A DNA stretch of 6,303 nt from Nitrososphaerota archaeon (GTDB lineage Archaea; Thermoproteota; Nitrososphaeria; Nitrososphaerales; Nitrosopumilaceae): assembly GCA_028867395.1 (NCBI GenBank), contig JAGWGO010000093.1:1-6303 (forward strand), read 5' to 3'. Made by a program: the position numbers and the translations under genes. This document shows, piece by piece, positions 1 to 6,034 of the stretch; the first letter of the stretch is position 1, and every line of letters starts with the position of its first letter. A model generated the notes under the pieces. The model was given only the letters and a program-made list of their open reading frames with translations, ran no database searches and had not been told where the DNA came from.

Positions 1-579
1 CCATCTGAAGGCGAAGCTACTGCTGCCCACATGACAATTACAGGACAGGCACATGCATCAGCAAGCCAAGACTTTGACTCATTATTGTTTGGCGCAAAGA
101 GACTTGTGCGAAACTTTACCAATAGCGGCAAGAGAAAGCTGCCAAATCGAAATACCACGATAGAAGTTGAACCTGAGATTATTGATCTTGGCGCTACATT
201 GAATGAGCTTGGCATAAGCCGGGAGCAGCTGGTAGATATAGGCATAATGATTGGAACTGATTTTAACCCCGATGGATTTGAAAGAATCGGCCCAAAGACT
301 GCGCTAAAGGCCATAAAACAACATGGTAAACTCGAGAATGTTCCACAAATTCAAGAAAAACTAGACCAGATAGACTACAAGCAGATTAGGGAGATATTTT
401 TGAAGCCGGAGGTTGCTGAGGTTTCTGAGCTAAAGTTTGGTGACGTGGACTACACAGGAATAACAAACTATCTTACAAAGGAGAGAAGTTTTTCAAGTGA
501 CAGAGTAGAGACCTCGCTTAACAGACTAAAAAAAGCAATAGAGAAGAAGAGCCACACGCTTGAGCAGTGGTTCAAATGA
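1..579 (+). CDS. fen: Flap endonuclease 1 (FEN1), 5'-truncated by the window edge
   Basis: FEN1 is the structure-specific 5' nuclease that removes RNA-primed flaps during Okazaki fragment maturation and acts in base-excision repair, held at the fork by PCNA. The reading frame is open from base 1, so the first Met at 31 is internal and the gene starts outside the window. The 192 visible residues begin with PSEGEA, whose two Glu (visible residues 3 and 5) match the metal-binding pair of the XPG-I region. SQDFDSLLFGA adds two Asp (24 and 26), and IGTDFN adds a further Asp (87). The spacing fits the Pyrococcus FEN1 acidic residues E152, E154, D173, D175 and D236, so about 149 N-terminal residues are missing. 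A helix-hairpin-helix follows (around 80-105), and the chain ends in a PCNA-binding-like tail, SHTLEQWFK, in which the usual first Gln is Ser. The gene converges on the ThyX-like gene with a 4-bp gap. Identification is firm. Confidence 0.96.
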   Translation, partial: PSEGEATAAHMTITGQAHASASQDFDSLLFGAKRLVRNFTNSGKRKLPNRNTTIEVEPEIIDLGATLNELGISREQLVDIGIMIGTDFNPDGFERIGPKTALKAIKQHGKLENVPQIQEKLDQIDYKQIREIFLKPEVAEVSELKFGDVDYTGITNYLTKERSFSSDRVETSLNRLKKAIEKKSHTLEQWFK

Positions 580-583
580 AATT

Positions 584-2218
584 TTATTTTAACAGTTTCC
601 GTCTTTCTTCTATTCTTTTTTCAGACTCTAGTCTTTCAAGTCCGTAGCTTTTGAGATCTACAAATTTTACTATCGTGCTTAGGTTGGGTTGAACTTTTTT
701 TATTGACCTGAACATCTCCTGTGCAACTTTGCGATAGTCAGAATGTCCCTGTGGAACAGTTCTAAGCTCAATCAGATGGGTGGCTTCCCTTAAGTTCAGT
801 TTCATAAAATAGTGATACTTGTATGCAAAGTTTACAACATACTGTGCCTGCTCTGACATCTCTTTTTTTAGTAAATCAAAAACTTCTTTTGATTTGTACA
901 TGCAGTCTTCAAAGTCCTTTCTTATTCCAAGCGACAAGATCTCATCTGGGGTAGAAAAACCATGGTTTGTTGTCAATAACTGTCTTTCAAGTGTCAGCAC
1001 ACGATGCCTGTGAAAATCTCGAAACATGCCAAAGTTGGTCAGAAGATCAAATGTATACTCTGTCATCTCAAAACCTCTTGACGGTCTTTGTCTCCTGTTC
1101 ATACGCAAATCAGACAAAGTCCTGATGATCTTCTTTCTTGCAGCACTTTTCATCTTTTTTACCTGTGACAATATCTCTCCGTACGACAATCCAGGAGACT
1201 GTTCATACAATAGCGCAGAGATTATCTTGTCTTCAGCTTTTTTCTCAGGCTCTGATTCTGTCATGGTAACAAGAAAATCTTTTTGCTTTTTCTCTTTGAG
1301 ATATTTCTTGCCAAATGTCCTTGCAGTATCCCTAAGCTTAGAGTGATATGTTTGCAAGAGTTTGCCATGTCTGTCGTCGGATCTCTTGACAAAAGACCTG
1401 ATTGTGGTATCAAGTTCCTTGTGTATGCCCTCAGCAAGTTCTCTCTCTTCTTTTAGGTTTGATGAATACAGTATGGTGAGAAGATACTCAAACGCTCTTC
1501 CATTTCCTGTAACCCCAACATTTGTGAGGGTTGAGGCAGGCAATATTCCGCGAAGAACATCAAGTGCCTTTGCCTTAATGGTGGCATTGTAAATACGCCC
1601 AGCGGATTTTATGTCTTCATCATCTTTGAGTTTGGAAAAGGCGACATCATCACCGTTTGAATTTTTGAATTTTTGATCTTCAATAGGATCCCTTTCTTGG
1701 ATGTAAGATATCATCGACTGGATGTTTTTTGAATACACGTCAAAATCTAAATTGCAAGACTCTAGATACTCGTCGGCGTGTCTTGAATTCATTATGGCCG
1801 AATCTCTGAAGAATTTGTATTCTCCATTAACTTTTTTATCCCATGTCACATAACGCGAAGATTTTTCAAGATATGACAGGCCTAATCTTCGATCCTCTAT
1901 CTTCTTGACTGCAATGTTTGACAAGCCTTCTATTGCGATCTGGGCCTCGCCAAGCTCGGCAACAGAGTCGTCTCCGTATTCTAACAAGACTTTATTGTAA
2001 AATTCTTCACCACGATTTTCATTTTGAAGAAACTCGTCAAGAAATACTCTTCGCATGCTTTTGTCAGTCCTGCTGTATCTTGACATGAGCGCTCCGCGAT
2101 CTACTTGGCGAGGTGTTATAATGGCAAAAACAGACCTGTCAGTGTTTGAAAAATGATTTAACAAGATCTCTTTTTCAGATTCTGAAAATTCTGACAACAG
2201 GATTCGAAAGTAGTTCAA
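584..2218 (-). CDS. thyX: Tandem ThyX-like protein (FAD-dependent thymidylate synthase family, two domains)
   Basis: ThyX makes dTMP from dUMP using methylene-tetrahydrofolate, FAD and NADPH. Classical ThyX is about 220-260 residues and tetrameric; this chain is 544 residues and carries two ThyX-like repeats. The first (about 35-275) has the run S115-Y116-L-E118-K-S120-S-R122-Y123, which matches the second half of the RHRxxSxNxxSxRY signature, and later LPAST followed by N239-G-R241. The second (about 375-520) has R404-H405-R406, the first half of the signature, then N475-L-R477, R486 and H492-S-D-Y-R496. A basic helical segment (about 280-375) joins them and ends in NRRQRP. The start is TTG at 2218, because a stop codon lies immediately upstream. 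A second TTG at codon 8 (MSEFSESEK) is an equally good candidate, since neither has a strong ribosome binding site. The 20-bp gap to the upstream small gene suggests one operon. Family membership is confident; true thymidylate synthase activity is not proven from the sequence. Confidence 0.85.
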   Translation of the reverse strand: MNYFRILLSEFSESEKEILLNHFSNTDRSVFAIITPRQVDRGALMSRYSRTDKSMRRVFLDEFLQNENRGEEFYNKVLLEYGDDSVAELGEAQIAIEGLSNIAVKKIEDRRLGLSYLEKSSRYVTWDKKVNGEYKFFRDSAIMNSRHADEYLESCNLDFDVYSKNIQSMISYIQERDPIEDQKFKNSNGDDVAFSKLKDDEDIKSAGRIYNATIKAKALDVLRGILPASTLTNVGVTGNGRAFEYLLTILYSSNLKEERELAEGIHKELDTTIRSFVKRSDDRHGKLLQTYHSKLRDTARTFGKKYLKEKKQKDFLVTMTESEPEKKAEDKIISALLYEQSPGLSYGEILSQVKKMKSAARKKIIRTLSDLRMNRRQRPSRGFEMTEYTFDLLTNFGMFRDFHRHRVLTLERQLLTTNHGFSTPDEILSLGIRKDFEDCMYKSKEVFDLLKKEMSEQAQYVVNFAYKYHYFMKLNLREATHLIELRTVPQGHSDYRKVAQEMFRSIKKVQPNLSTIVKFVDLKSYGLERLESEKRIEERRKLLK

Positions 2219-2238
2219 TTATAATAATTTACTCTCTT

Positions 2239-2532
2239 TTAGTTTCCTGTCTTTTTTCCAATCTGAATCAGATCTGTAGATCCCGTTTTCAGTGTGTTGT
2301 GCTTTCCTTGCCATCTTAGAAGTACTTCTTTGAACGATTCTGCCTCCGATGCATCTTCTGTATACATCAAGGTCGTAACCCATCTCCCTTCTCCGGCACC
2401 GCCGCCCATGGAATTCATCCAAAAGTCGGTTGGCATATTTTCAAATGCCTTGTGGCTTGGCTCGCGGCTCATGTCTATCCACCTTTTGGCAACAAAGTGT
2501 AGTACTTCGTCAAGTTCTTCTTTTGTTATCAT
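2239..2532 (-). CDS. Small conserved-looking protein of unknown function, 97 residues
   Basis: I do not recognise this protein. With the ATG at 2532 it starts MITKEELDEVLHF, a predicted amphipathic helix, and looks like a small soluble cytoplasmic protein with no signal peptide or membrane segment. It has four Trp (18, 38, 51, 74), a glycine-rich loop GGGAGEGRW at 43-51 followed by a probable beta strand (VTTLMYTE), an acidic helix (about 60-72), and a polar C-terminal tail. The ATG was chosen over an in-frame TTG at 2553 because a TATA-like element is centred about 30 bp upstream of the ATG, which fits a leaderless transcript starting next to it. The gene is followed after 20 bp by the ThyX-like gene on the same strand and is divergent from cdvA. 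An accessory role for the ThyX-like protein is possible but rests only on position. The codon pattern and the operon setting support a real gene. Confidence 0.8.
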   Translation of the reverse strand: MITKEELDEVLHFVAKRWIDMSREPSHKAFENMPTDFWMNSMGGGAGEGRWVTTLMYTEDASEAESFKEVLLRWQGKHNTLKTGSTDLIQIGKKTGN

Positions 2533-2556
2533 TATTGGACCATTACAATACAAGTG

Positions 2557-2567
2557 ATTTTAAAATT
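2557..2567 (-). promoter_or_regulatory. Probable TATA box of the small gene and ThyX-like operon
   Basis: The A+T element ATTTTAAAAT is centred near 2562 on the minus strand, about 30 bp before the ATG at 2532. Archaeal TATA boxes are centred about 26-27 bp before the transcription start, so transcription should begin within a few bases of that ATG. This points to a leaderless or nearly leaderless mRNA. The element itself is palindromic, so its direction is inferred from the gene. Confidence 0.5.
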
Positions 2568-2619
2568 ACGAAACCCTGCATAAAACTCTAAAAACTTAGC
2601 TAAAATGATCTTACAAAAA

Positions 2620-2654
2620 TTTTAAACCTTGTTAACACTTTGCTGGTTATATTA
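2620..2654 (+). promoter_or_regulatory. Candidate cdvA promoter (two alternative TATA elements)
   Basis: TTTTAAA at 2620-2626 would place the transcription start near 2650, giving a leader of about 15 nt before the ATG at 2665. TTATATTA at 2647-2654 would instead place it near 2674-2678, matching a leaderless message that starts at the second in-frame ATG (2674). The sequence does not decide between the two. No clear Shine-Dalgarno sequence precedes either ATG. Confidence 0.35.
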
Positions 2655-2664
2655 AAAATATGAC

Positions 2665-3492
2665 ATGGGTTCAATGAGCAAAGAAGATGTCGAGTTTATT
2701 GGCAAACAAGTTAAGGACATGTATGGCACATACATTGGAAAGGTCATTGGTACCATAACTGACATAGATGGAAGTGTACAAACCGTCGGTGTTGATTGTG
2801 GTTCTGAGGGCTTGAAACAAGTACCTTTTGAGCAATTGGTCGTTCAGGGACAATACGTAATCTTCATTCCTAGGTGGAGGTTGGATGCCCAGCGATTATT
2901 GCGCGAGAAGGGCCTTACATTGCGCCGAATTCGTGCGCTAATAGACATAGTATCTGAAAATGACGACATGAAGGAGGACGCTGAATTGATCCACGAGAAG
3001 TACAAGATGAAATTACTAACTCTGGATGAGACCGAGAAAAAGATCAAAGACAAACTAGAGCAGAGGCTGGCAGACCTTGACAATCAGCTCAAGTCGATCA
3101 GAATGCTAAGATTTGATGCCAAATTACAAAATAAGAGCAATGAGATTTCTGATGCCAAGTATGAATCAGTCAAAACTCATACTGTCGAGATCATAGAACA
3201 CATCGAGCACGAAAAGGCAGAGATAGTAAACATCCAACGTCGCATCAACGATCTTTCAGTTGATAATATGGAGCGAACAGAAAGTCCAAAACAGGACGTT
3301 CATTCAGCCGCCGTTTCTTACCTTGGTAAGGTGGAAACCCCCTCTCCTCAACCAAAGACGCCAATACCTGCTGGAGTTGTAGTTGGTAATAGCAATTCCC
3401 AAACACCGACCCAAAAACCAGTTGCTATTGGAGCCGATGGCGAGGAAGAGCCTCAAGACTCAGACTGGCTTAAGAGAATATCTTCTTCTTAA
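2665..3492 (+). CDS. cdvA: CdvA, cell-division protein (PRC-barrel and coiled coil)
   Basis: CdvA is the archaeal-specific component of the Cdv (ESCRT-III-like) division machinery. It marks the mid-cell membrane and recruits CdvB, with the CdvC (Vps4-like) ATPase acting later. The 275-residue chain has a PRC-barrel-like beta domain at about 8-70 (FIGKQVKDMYGTYIGKVIG, then the strands EQLVVQG and YVIFIPRW). It continues with a basic segment, LLREKGLTLRRIRALIDI, and a long charged coiled coil at about 100-200. A Pro/Ser/Thr/Gln-rich linker (about 204-262) leads to a short tail, DSDWLKRISSS. In crenarchaeal CdvA a C-terminal peptide binds CdvB; the tail here sits in the equivalent place. Start options are ATG at 2665 or ATG at 2674. 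No cdvB or cdvC is next to it, which agrees with my recollection that thaumarchaeal cdvA is separate from the other cdv genes. The gene is divergent from the ThyX-like operon and is followed by an oligo-T tract. Confidence 0.93.
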   Translation: MGSMSKEDVEFIGKQVKDMYGTYIGKVIGTITDIDGSVQTVGVDCGSEGLKQVPFEQLVVQGQYVIFIPRWRLDAQRLLREKGLTLRRIRALIDIVSENDDMKEDAELIHEKYKMKLLTLDETEKKIKDKLEQRLADLDNQLKSIRMLRFDAKLQNKSNEISDAKYESVKTHTVEIIEHIEHEKAEIVNIQRRINDLSVDNMERTESPKQDVHSAAVSYLGKVETPSPQPKTPIPAGVVVGNSNSQTPTQKPVAIGADGEEEPQDSDWLKRISSS

Positions 3493-3537
3493 GTTCGGTG
3501 TGATTGGGATCCGCTCCAACCTCCTTTTGAGCAAATC

Positions 3538-3545
3538 TTTTTTTT
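3538..3545 (+). terminator. Oligo-T terminator after cdvA
   Basis: Eight consecutive T follow cdvA by 45 bp, with no stable hairpin before them; this is the usual form of an archaeal intrinsic terminator. The same T-rich stretch running into TTTTTAAT (3541-3548) lies about 25 bp before the acs start and could double as its TATA element. Confidence 0.55.
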
Positions 3546-3548
3546 AAT
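3541..3548 (+). promoter_or_regulatory. Weak TATA-like element before acs
   Basis: TTTTTAAT is centred about 25 bp upstream of the TTG start at 3569, close to the spacing expected for a leaderless archaeal transcript. It overlaps the cdvA terminator tract, so the match may simply reflect the T run. The 76-bp gap between cdvA and acs would otherwise have no promoter. Confidence 0.25.
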
Positions 3549-3568
3549 GCTGACACAAACTATCTTTA

Positions 3569-5485
3569 TTGAATACATACGCTATAGGCCTTGGCAATAA
3601 CGATATTCTAACAAGAAAAAGGGCAAGCCAAGATTTTGTAGCGTTCTGGGAAGAGCAAGCAAATAATCTCCATTGGTTTGAAAAGTGGAGTAAACCGCTT
3701 GAATGGAACCCTCCATTTGCCAGGTGGTTTGTCAACGGCAAGATAAATGCCTCCTACAATGCGCTTGATGTAACCGCACAAAAGAACTCTTCCAAGACCG
3801 CAATACTGTGGGAAGGCGAGAACGGAGAGAGGCGTTCTTTTACGTATCAAGAACTGTTAAACTATGTATGCAAGGTTGCAAATGTGCTCAAATCTCTTGG
3901 CGTGCAAAGTGGAGATAGGGTAACAGTCTACCTTCCAATGATACCTGAATTGATTGTCTCGCTTCTTGCATGCGCCAGAATAGGTGCAATACATACGGTT
4001 ATCTTTTCTGGCTTTAGTTCCCAGTCTATACGTGACAGGGTAATTGACTCTAAATCAAAGGTAATAATCACTGCAGATGGAGGTTTTAGGAGGGGTGAGG
4101 TAGTAAAGCTAAAGGGAGTAGTGGATGAGGCCATATCGGACCTTGATTTTGTGGAGCATGTCTTGGTATATCAGCACGCAAGGAATCCCATAACTATGGG
4201 CAAAAAAGATCTGCGTTGGTCCGATCTTGTAACTACAGCACAAGATGTATGCGAACCTGAAAAACTTGACAGCGCTCATCCTCTATACATTCTGTATACA
4301 TCTGGAACCACTGGCAAACCAAAGGGGGTTTTGCATGGTACTGGCGGCTACTTGGTGCATCTCTATAGCACGTTCAAGTGGATCTTTGACATCAAAGAAT
4401 CTGATGTTTATTTCTGTACTGCAGATATTGGATGGGTGACAGGACACAGCTATGTAGTATATGCGCCTTTGATGCACGGCGCAACCCAAGTCATGTATGA
4501 AGGTGCTATTATCTTTCCAACCCCTGCAAGGATATGGGATCTTGTTGAAAGGTACAAGATCTCAATTCTTTATACCACGCCAACTGCATTGCGCATGTTC
4601 ATGAAATATGGAGACTTACTCCCAAACTCAAAAGATCTCTCAAGCTTGAGGCTTCTTGGTACTGTGGGAGAGCCGATAAACCCTGAGGTCTGGGAATGGT
4701 ATTTCCGCGTAATTGGGAAAGAAAGATGCCCTATAGTAGATACTTGGTGGCAGACTGAGACCGGTGGAACACTAGTCTCACCTGTGCCAGGACTTGAAAC
4801 TATTCCACTAAAACCTGGCTCGGCAACAAGGGGACTGCCGGGAATCAATGTCGCAGTAGTTGATGAGCAAGGCAATGAACTTCCACCTGACACAAAAGGA
4901 TATCTTGTTGTCAGGGACCCATGGCCTGGAATGCTTCTCTCTTTATGGGAAGACGATGAGAAATACAAATCTGTTTACTGGTCAAAATACAAGACCATGT
5001 ACTATCCTGGAGATTATGCGATTCAAGACAAAGATGGATACTTTTGGATGTTAGGAAGAGCAGACGATGTCCTAAAGGTGGCAGGCCACAGGCTTGGAAC
5101 GTCAGAAATAGAGAGCGGTTTTGTATCGTACAAATCGGTGGCCGAAGCTGCCGTATGCGGAATCCCCCATGAAGTAAAGGGCGAATCCATTATAGTATTT
5201 TTGGTTCTAAGAGAGGGCATAACATCAAGTAAAGAACTGGAAAGGGAACTAATCGAACATATACGAAAGGTAGTAGGACCAATTGCAACTCCTGACCATC
5301 TGTACTTTGTCTCAAAACTTCCAAAGACTAGGAGTGGAAAGATTATGCGAAGGCTACTAAAATCTGTAGCAAATAATGAGAAGATTGGCGACATAAGCAC
5401 GCTGGAAGACGAGGCAGCAGTAGACGAAGTGCGCACTGCATTCAACGAACTCTCACAAACAATTCAACAAAATAAGACTAAATAG
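3569..5485 (+). CDS. acs: Acetyl-CoA synthetase, AMP-forming (acetate-CoA ligase)
   Basis: Acs activates acetate with ATP and CoA to acetyl-CoA, AMP and PPi in the cytosol. The 638-residue chain is close to full family length (about 650). It has the N-terminal FWEEQANNLHWF block, the ATP loop YTSGTTGKPKG (243-253), GWVTGH (288-293), GEPINPE (367-373), DTWWQTETGG (391-400), GD (481-482), GRADDVLKVAGHRLGT (496-511) and the C-terminal PKTRSGK. Against the Salmonella enzyme, V290, T291, V366 and W394 match the acetate-pocket residues V310, T311, V386 and W414. D482, R497, R508 and K591 match D500, R515, R526 and catalytic K609, all at constant offsets, so an active acetate enzyme is expected. K591 is the lysine whose acetylation switches off bacterial Acs. 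The start is TTG at 3569, the only start between an upstream stop (3551) and the first conserved block. In an autotroph it may salvage acetate or feed C2 units alongside the 3-hydroxypropionate/4-hydroxybutyrate cycle (inference). Its 3' end overlaps the DUF192 gene. Confidence 0.96.
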   Translation: MNTYAIGLGNNDILTRKRASQDFVAFWEEQANNLHWFEKWSKPLEWNPPFARWFVNGKINASYNALDVTAQKNSSKTAILWEGENGERRSFTYQELLNYVCKVANVLKSLGVQSGDRVTVYLPMIPELIVSLLACARIGAIHTVIFSGFSSQSIRDRVIDSKSKVIITADGGFRRGEVVKLKGVVDEAISDLDFVEHVLVYQHARNPITMGKKDLRWSDLVTTAQDVCEPEKLDSAHPLYILYTSGTTGKPKGVLHGTGGYLVHLYSTFKWIFDIKESDVYFCTADIGWVTGHSYVVYAPLMHGATQVMYEGAIIFPTPARIWDLVERYKISILYTTPTALRMFMKYGDLLPNSKDLSSLRLLGTVGEPINPEVWEWYFRVIGKERCPIVDTWWQTETGGTLVSPVPGLETIPLKPGSATRGLPGINVAVVDEQGNELPPDTKGYLVVRDPWPGMLLSLWEDDEKYKSVYWSKYKTMYYPGDYAIQDKDGYFWMLGRADDVLKVAGHRLGTSEIESGFVSYKSVAEAAVCGIPHEVKGESIIVFLVLREGITSSKELERELIEHIRKVVGPIATPDHLYFVSKLPKTRSGKIMRRLLKSVANNEKIGDISTLEDEAAVDEVRTAFNELSQTIQQNKTK

Positions 5486-5972
5486 AAACTAGCTGGAGCT
5501 TGGAATTTGCAGTTATGTTGAATTTGTTAACAAAGCCTGCAGTAACCTCAAGTACATATTTTGCAAGTTTTCCTCCACCATTGTCCACTGTGCATGTGGC
5601 AGTTTCAAGCGCAGATTTGCAGGGCTGTACATATTTTGCAATGTGAACTACATTTCCGTTACCATCGAACCAAATTATGTCTAGTGGAAATTGCATGTTT
5701 AGCATCCATATTGGAACTACTTGCTCATTGTCCATTACAAAGATCATTCCCTGATTGTAAGTGAGAGGGTCTTGAAACATCAAGCCCCTGGCTCTTTGAG
5801 CGTCTGTCTCTGCTATCTGAACATCTAGTGTGACATTGTCCACCTTTATGGTTCCCATTGGGAATTTTACCTCTGCAAGTTTAGAATCGGAGGGAATTGT
5901 TAGCACTCCTACGATACCAATTATGGCAGCTGTGATTGCTATTGGAATTAATATCTGGCCTCTTGTTGCCAC
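5478..5972 (-). CDS. DUF192 family protein with N-terminal membrane anchor
   Basis: This 164-residue protein has a single hydrophobic helix at about 7-26 (ILIPIAITAAIIGIVGVL) followed by a DUF192 domain. Family hallmarks are visible: RARGLMFQDPL (60-70), GMIFVM (75-80), the IWMLN segment (88-92), PLDIIWFD (96-103), VQPC (115-118) with a second Cys at 127, and KYVLEVTAG (138-146). The anchor and short basic N-terminus suggest that the domain faces outside the membrane. The two Cys could then form a disulfide (inference). DUF192 has no established biochemical role that I can state. The start is GTG at 5972; the frame is open farther upstream but offers no ATG, GTG or TTG, and a TATA element about 27 bp before this GTG supports a leaderless message. 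The last 8 bp overlap the end of acs on the opposite strand. Confidence 0.9.
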   Translation of the reverse strand: MATRGQILIPIAITAAIIGIVGVLTIPSDSKLAEVKFPMGTIKVDNVTLDVQIAETDAQRARGLMFQDPLTYNQGMIFVMDNEQVVPIWMLNMQFPLDIIWFDGNGNVVHIAKYVQPCKSALETATCTVDNGGGKLAKYVLEVTAGFVNKFNITANSKLQLVSI

Positions 5973-5995
5973 AAACTCACTGGCATCTAGTCTAG

Positions 5996-6002
5996 TTAAA
6001 AA
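5996..6002 (-). promoter_or_regulatory. Probable TATA box of the DUF192 gene
   Basis: On the minus strand the sequence reads TTTTTAA, centred at 5999, which is 27 bp before the G of the GTG start at 5972. This is the standard archaeal TATA-to-start distance, so the transcript is predicted to begin at the start codon with no leader. It lies in the 62-bp gap behind the upstream gene. Confidence 0.5.
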
Positions 6003-6027
6003 CCAATGGGAAAAATTCTTGGTGGCG

Positions 6028-6034
6028 AAAAAAA
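6028..6034 (-). terminator. Oligo-T terminator of the right-edge gene
   Basis: On the minus strand seven T directly follow the TAG stop (6035-6037) of the right-edge gene, with no hairpin. This is a plausible archaeal oligo-T termination signal, and it sits upstream of the DUF192 promoter, separating the two same-strand genes. Confidence 0.5.

Larger units (their letters stand above)
2533..2664. other. Divergent intergenic region between the ThyX-like operon and cdvA
   Basis: This 132-bp A+T-rich spacer must hold the promoters for both directions. It contains the minus-strand TATA element at 2557-2567 and two plus-strand candidates at 2620-2626 and 2647-2654. Short perfect palindromes TTAGCTAA (2596-2603) and GTTAAC (2630-2635) are present, but they are too short to count as operators by themselves. 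No hairpin, repeat array or RNA gene was seen. Confidence 0.7.

Noticed and set aside
1026..1346. Open frame on the plus strand, opposite the ThyX-like gene
   Set aside because: It lies wholly inside a gene with recognisable ThyX motifs on the other strand, is rich in Ser/Phe as expected of a shadow frame, and has no domain or promoter.
2533..2553. Extension of the small gene to the upstream TTG at 2553
   Set aside because: The TATA element at 2557-2567 is only about 8-9 bp from that TTG, so transcription would begin downstream of it; the ATG at 2532 fits better.
2596..2603. TTAGCTAA palindrome as a regulator binding site
   Set aside because: An eight-base A+T-rich palindrome is expected by chance in such DNA, and there is no second copy or extended symmetry.
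3520..3527. ACCTCCTT motif between cdvA and acs, resembling the 3' end of 16S rRNA (anti-Shine-Dalgarno)
   Set aside because: An eight-base match in a 76-bp spacer is readily chance, and there is no surrounding rRNA-like sequence or structure.
4570..4968. 132-codon open frame on the minus strand within acs
   Set aside because: It is fully antisense to conserved acs motifs, and its Ser/Pro/Gly-rich composition is typical of a reverse-strand shadow.
5023..5445. 140-codon open frame on the minus strand within acs
   Set aside because: It is antisense to the conserved C-terminal Acs domain, and its Ser-rich content reflects the coding strand; no independent start signals were seen.
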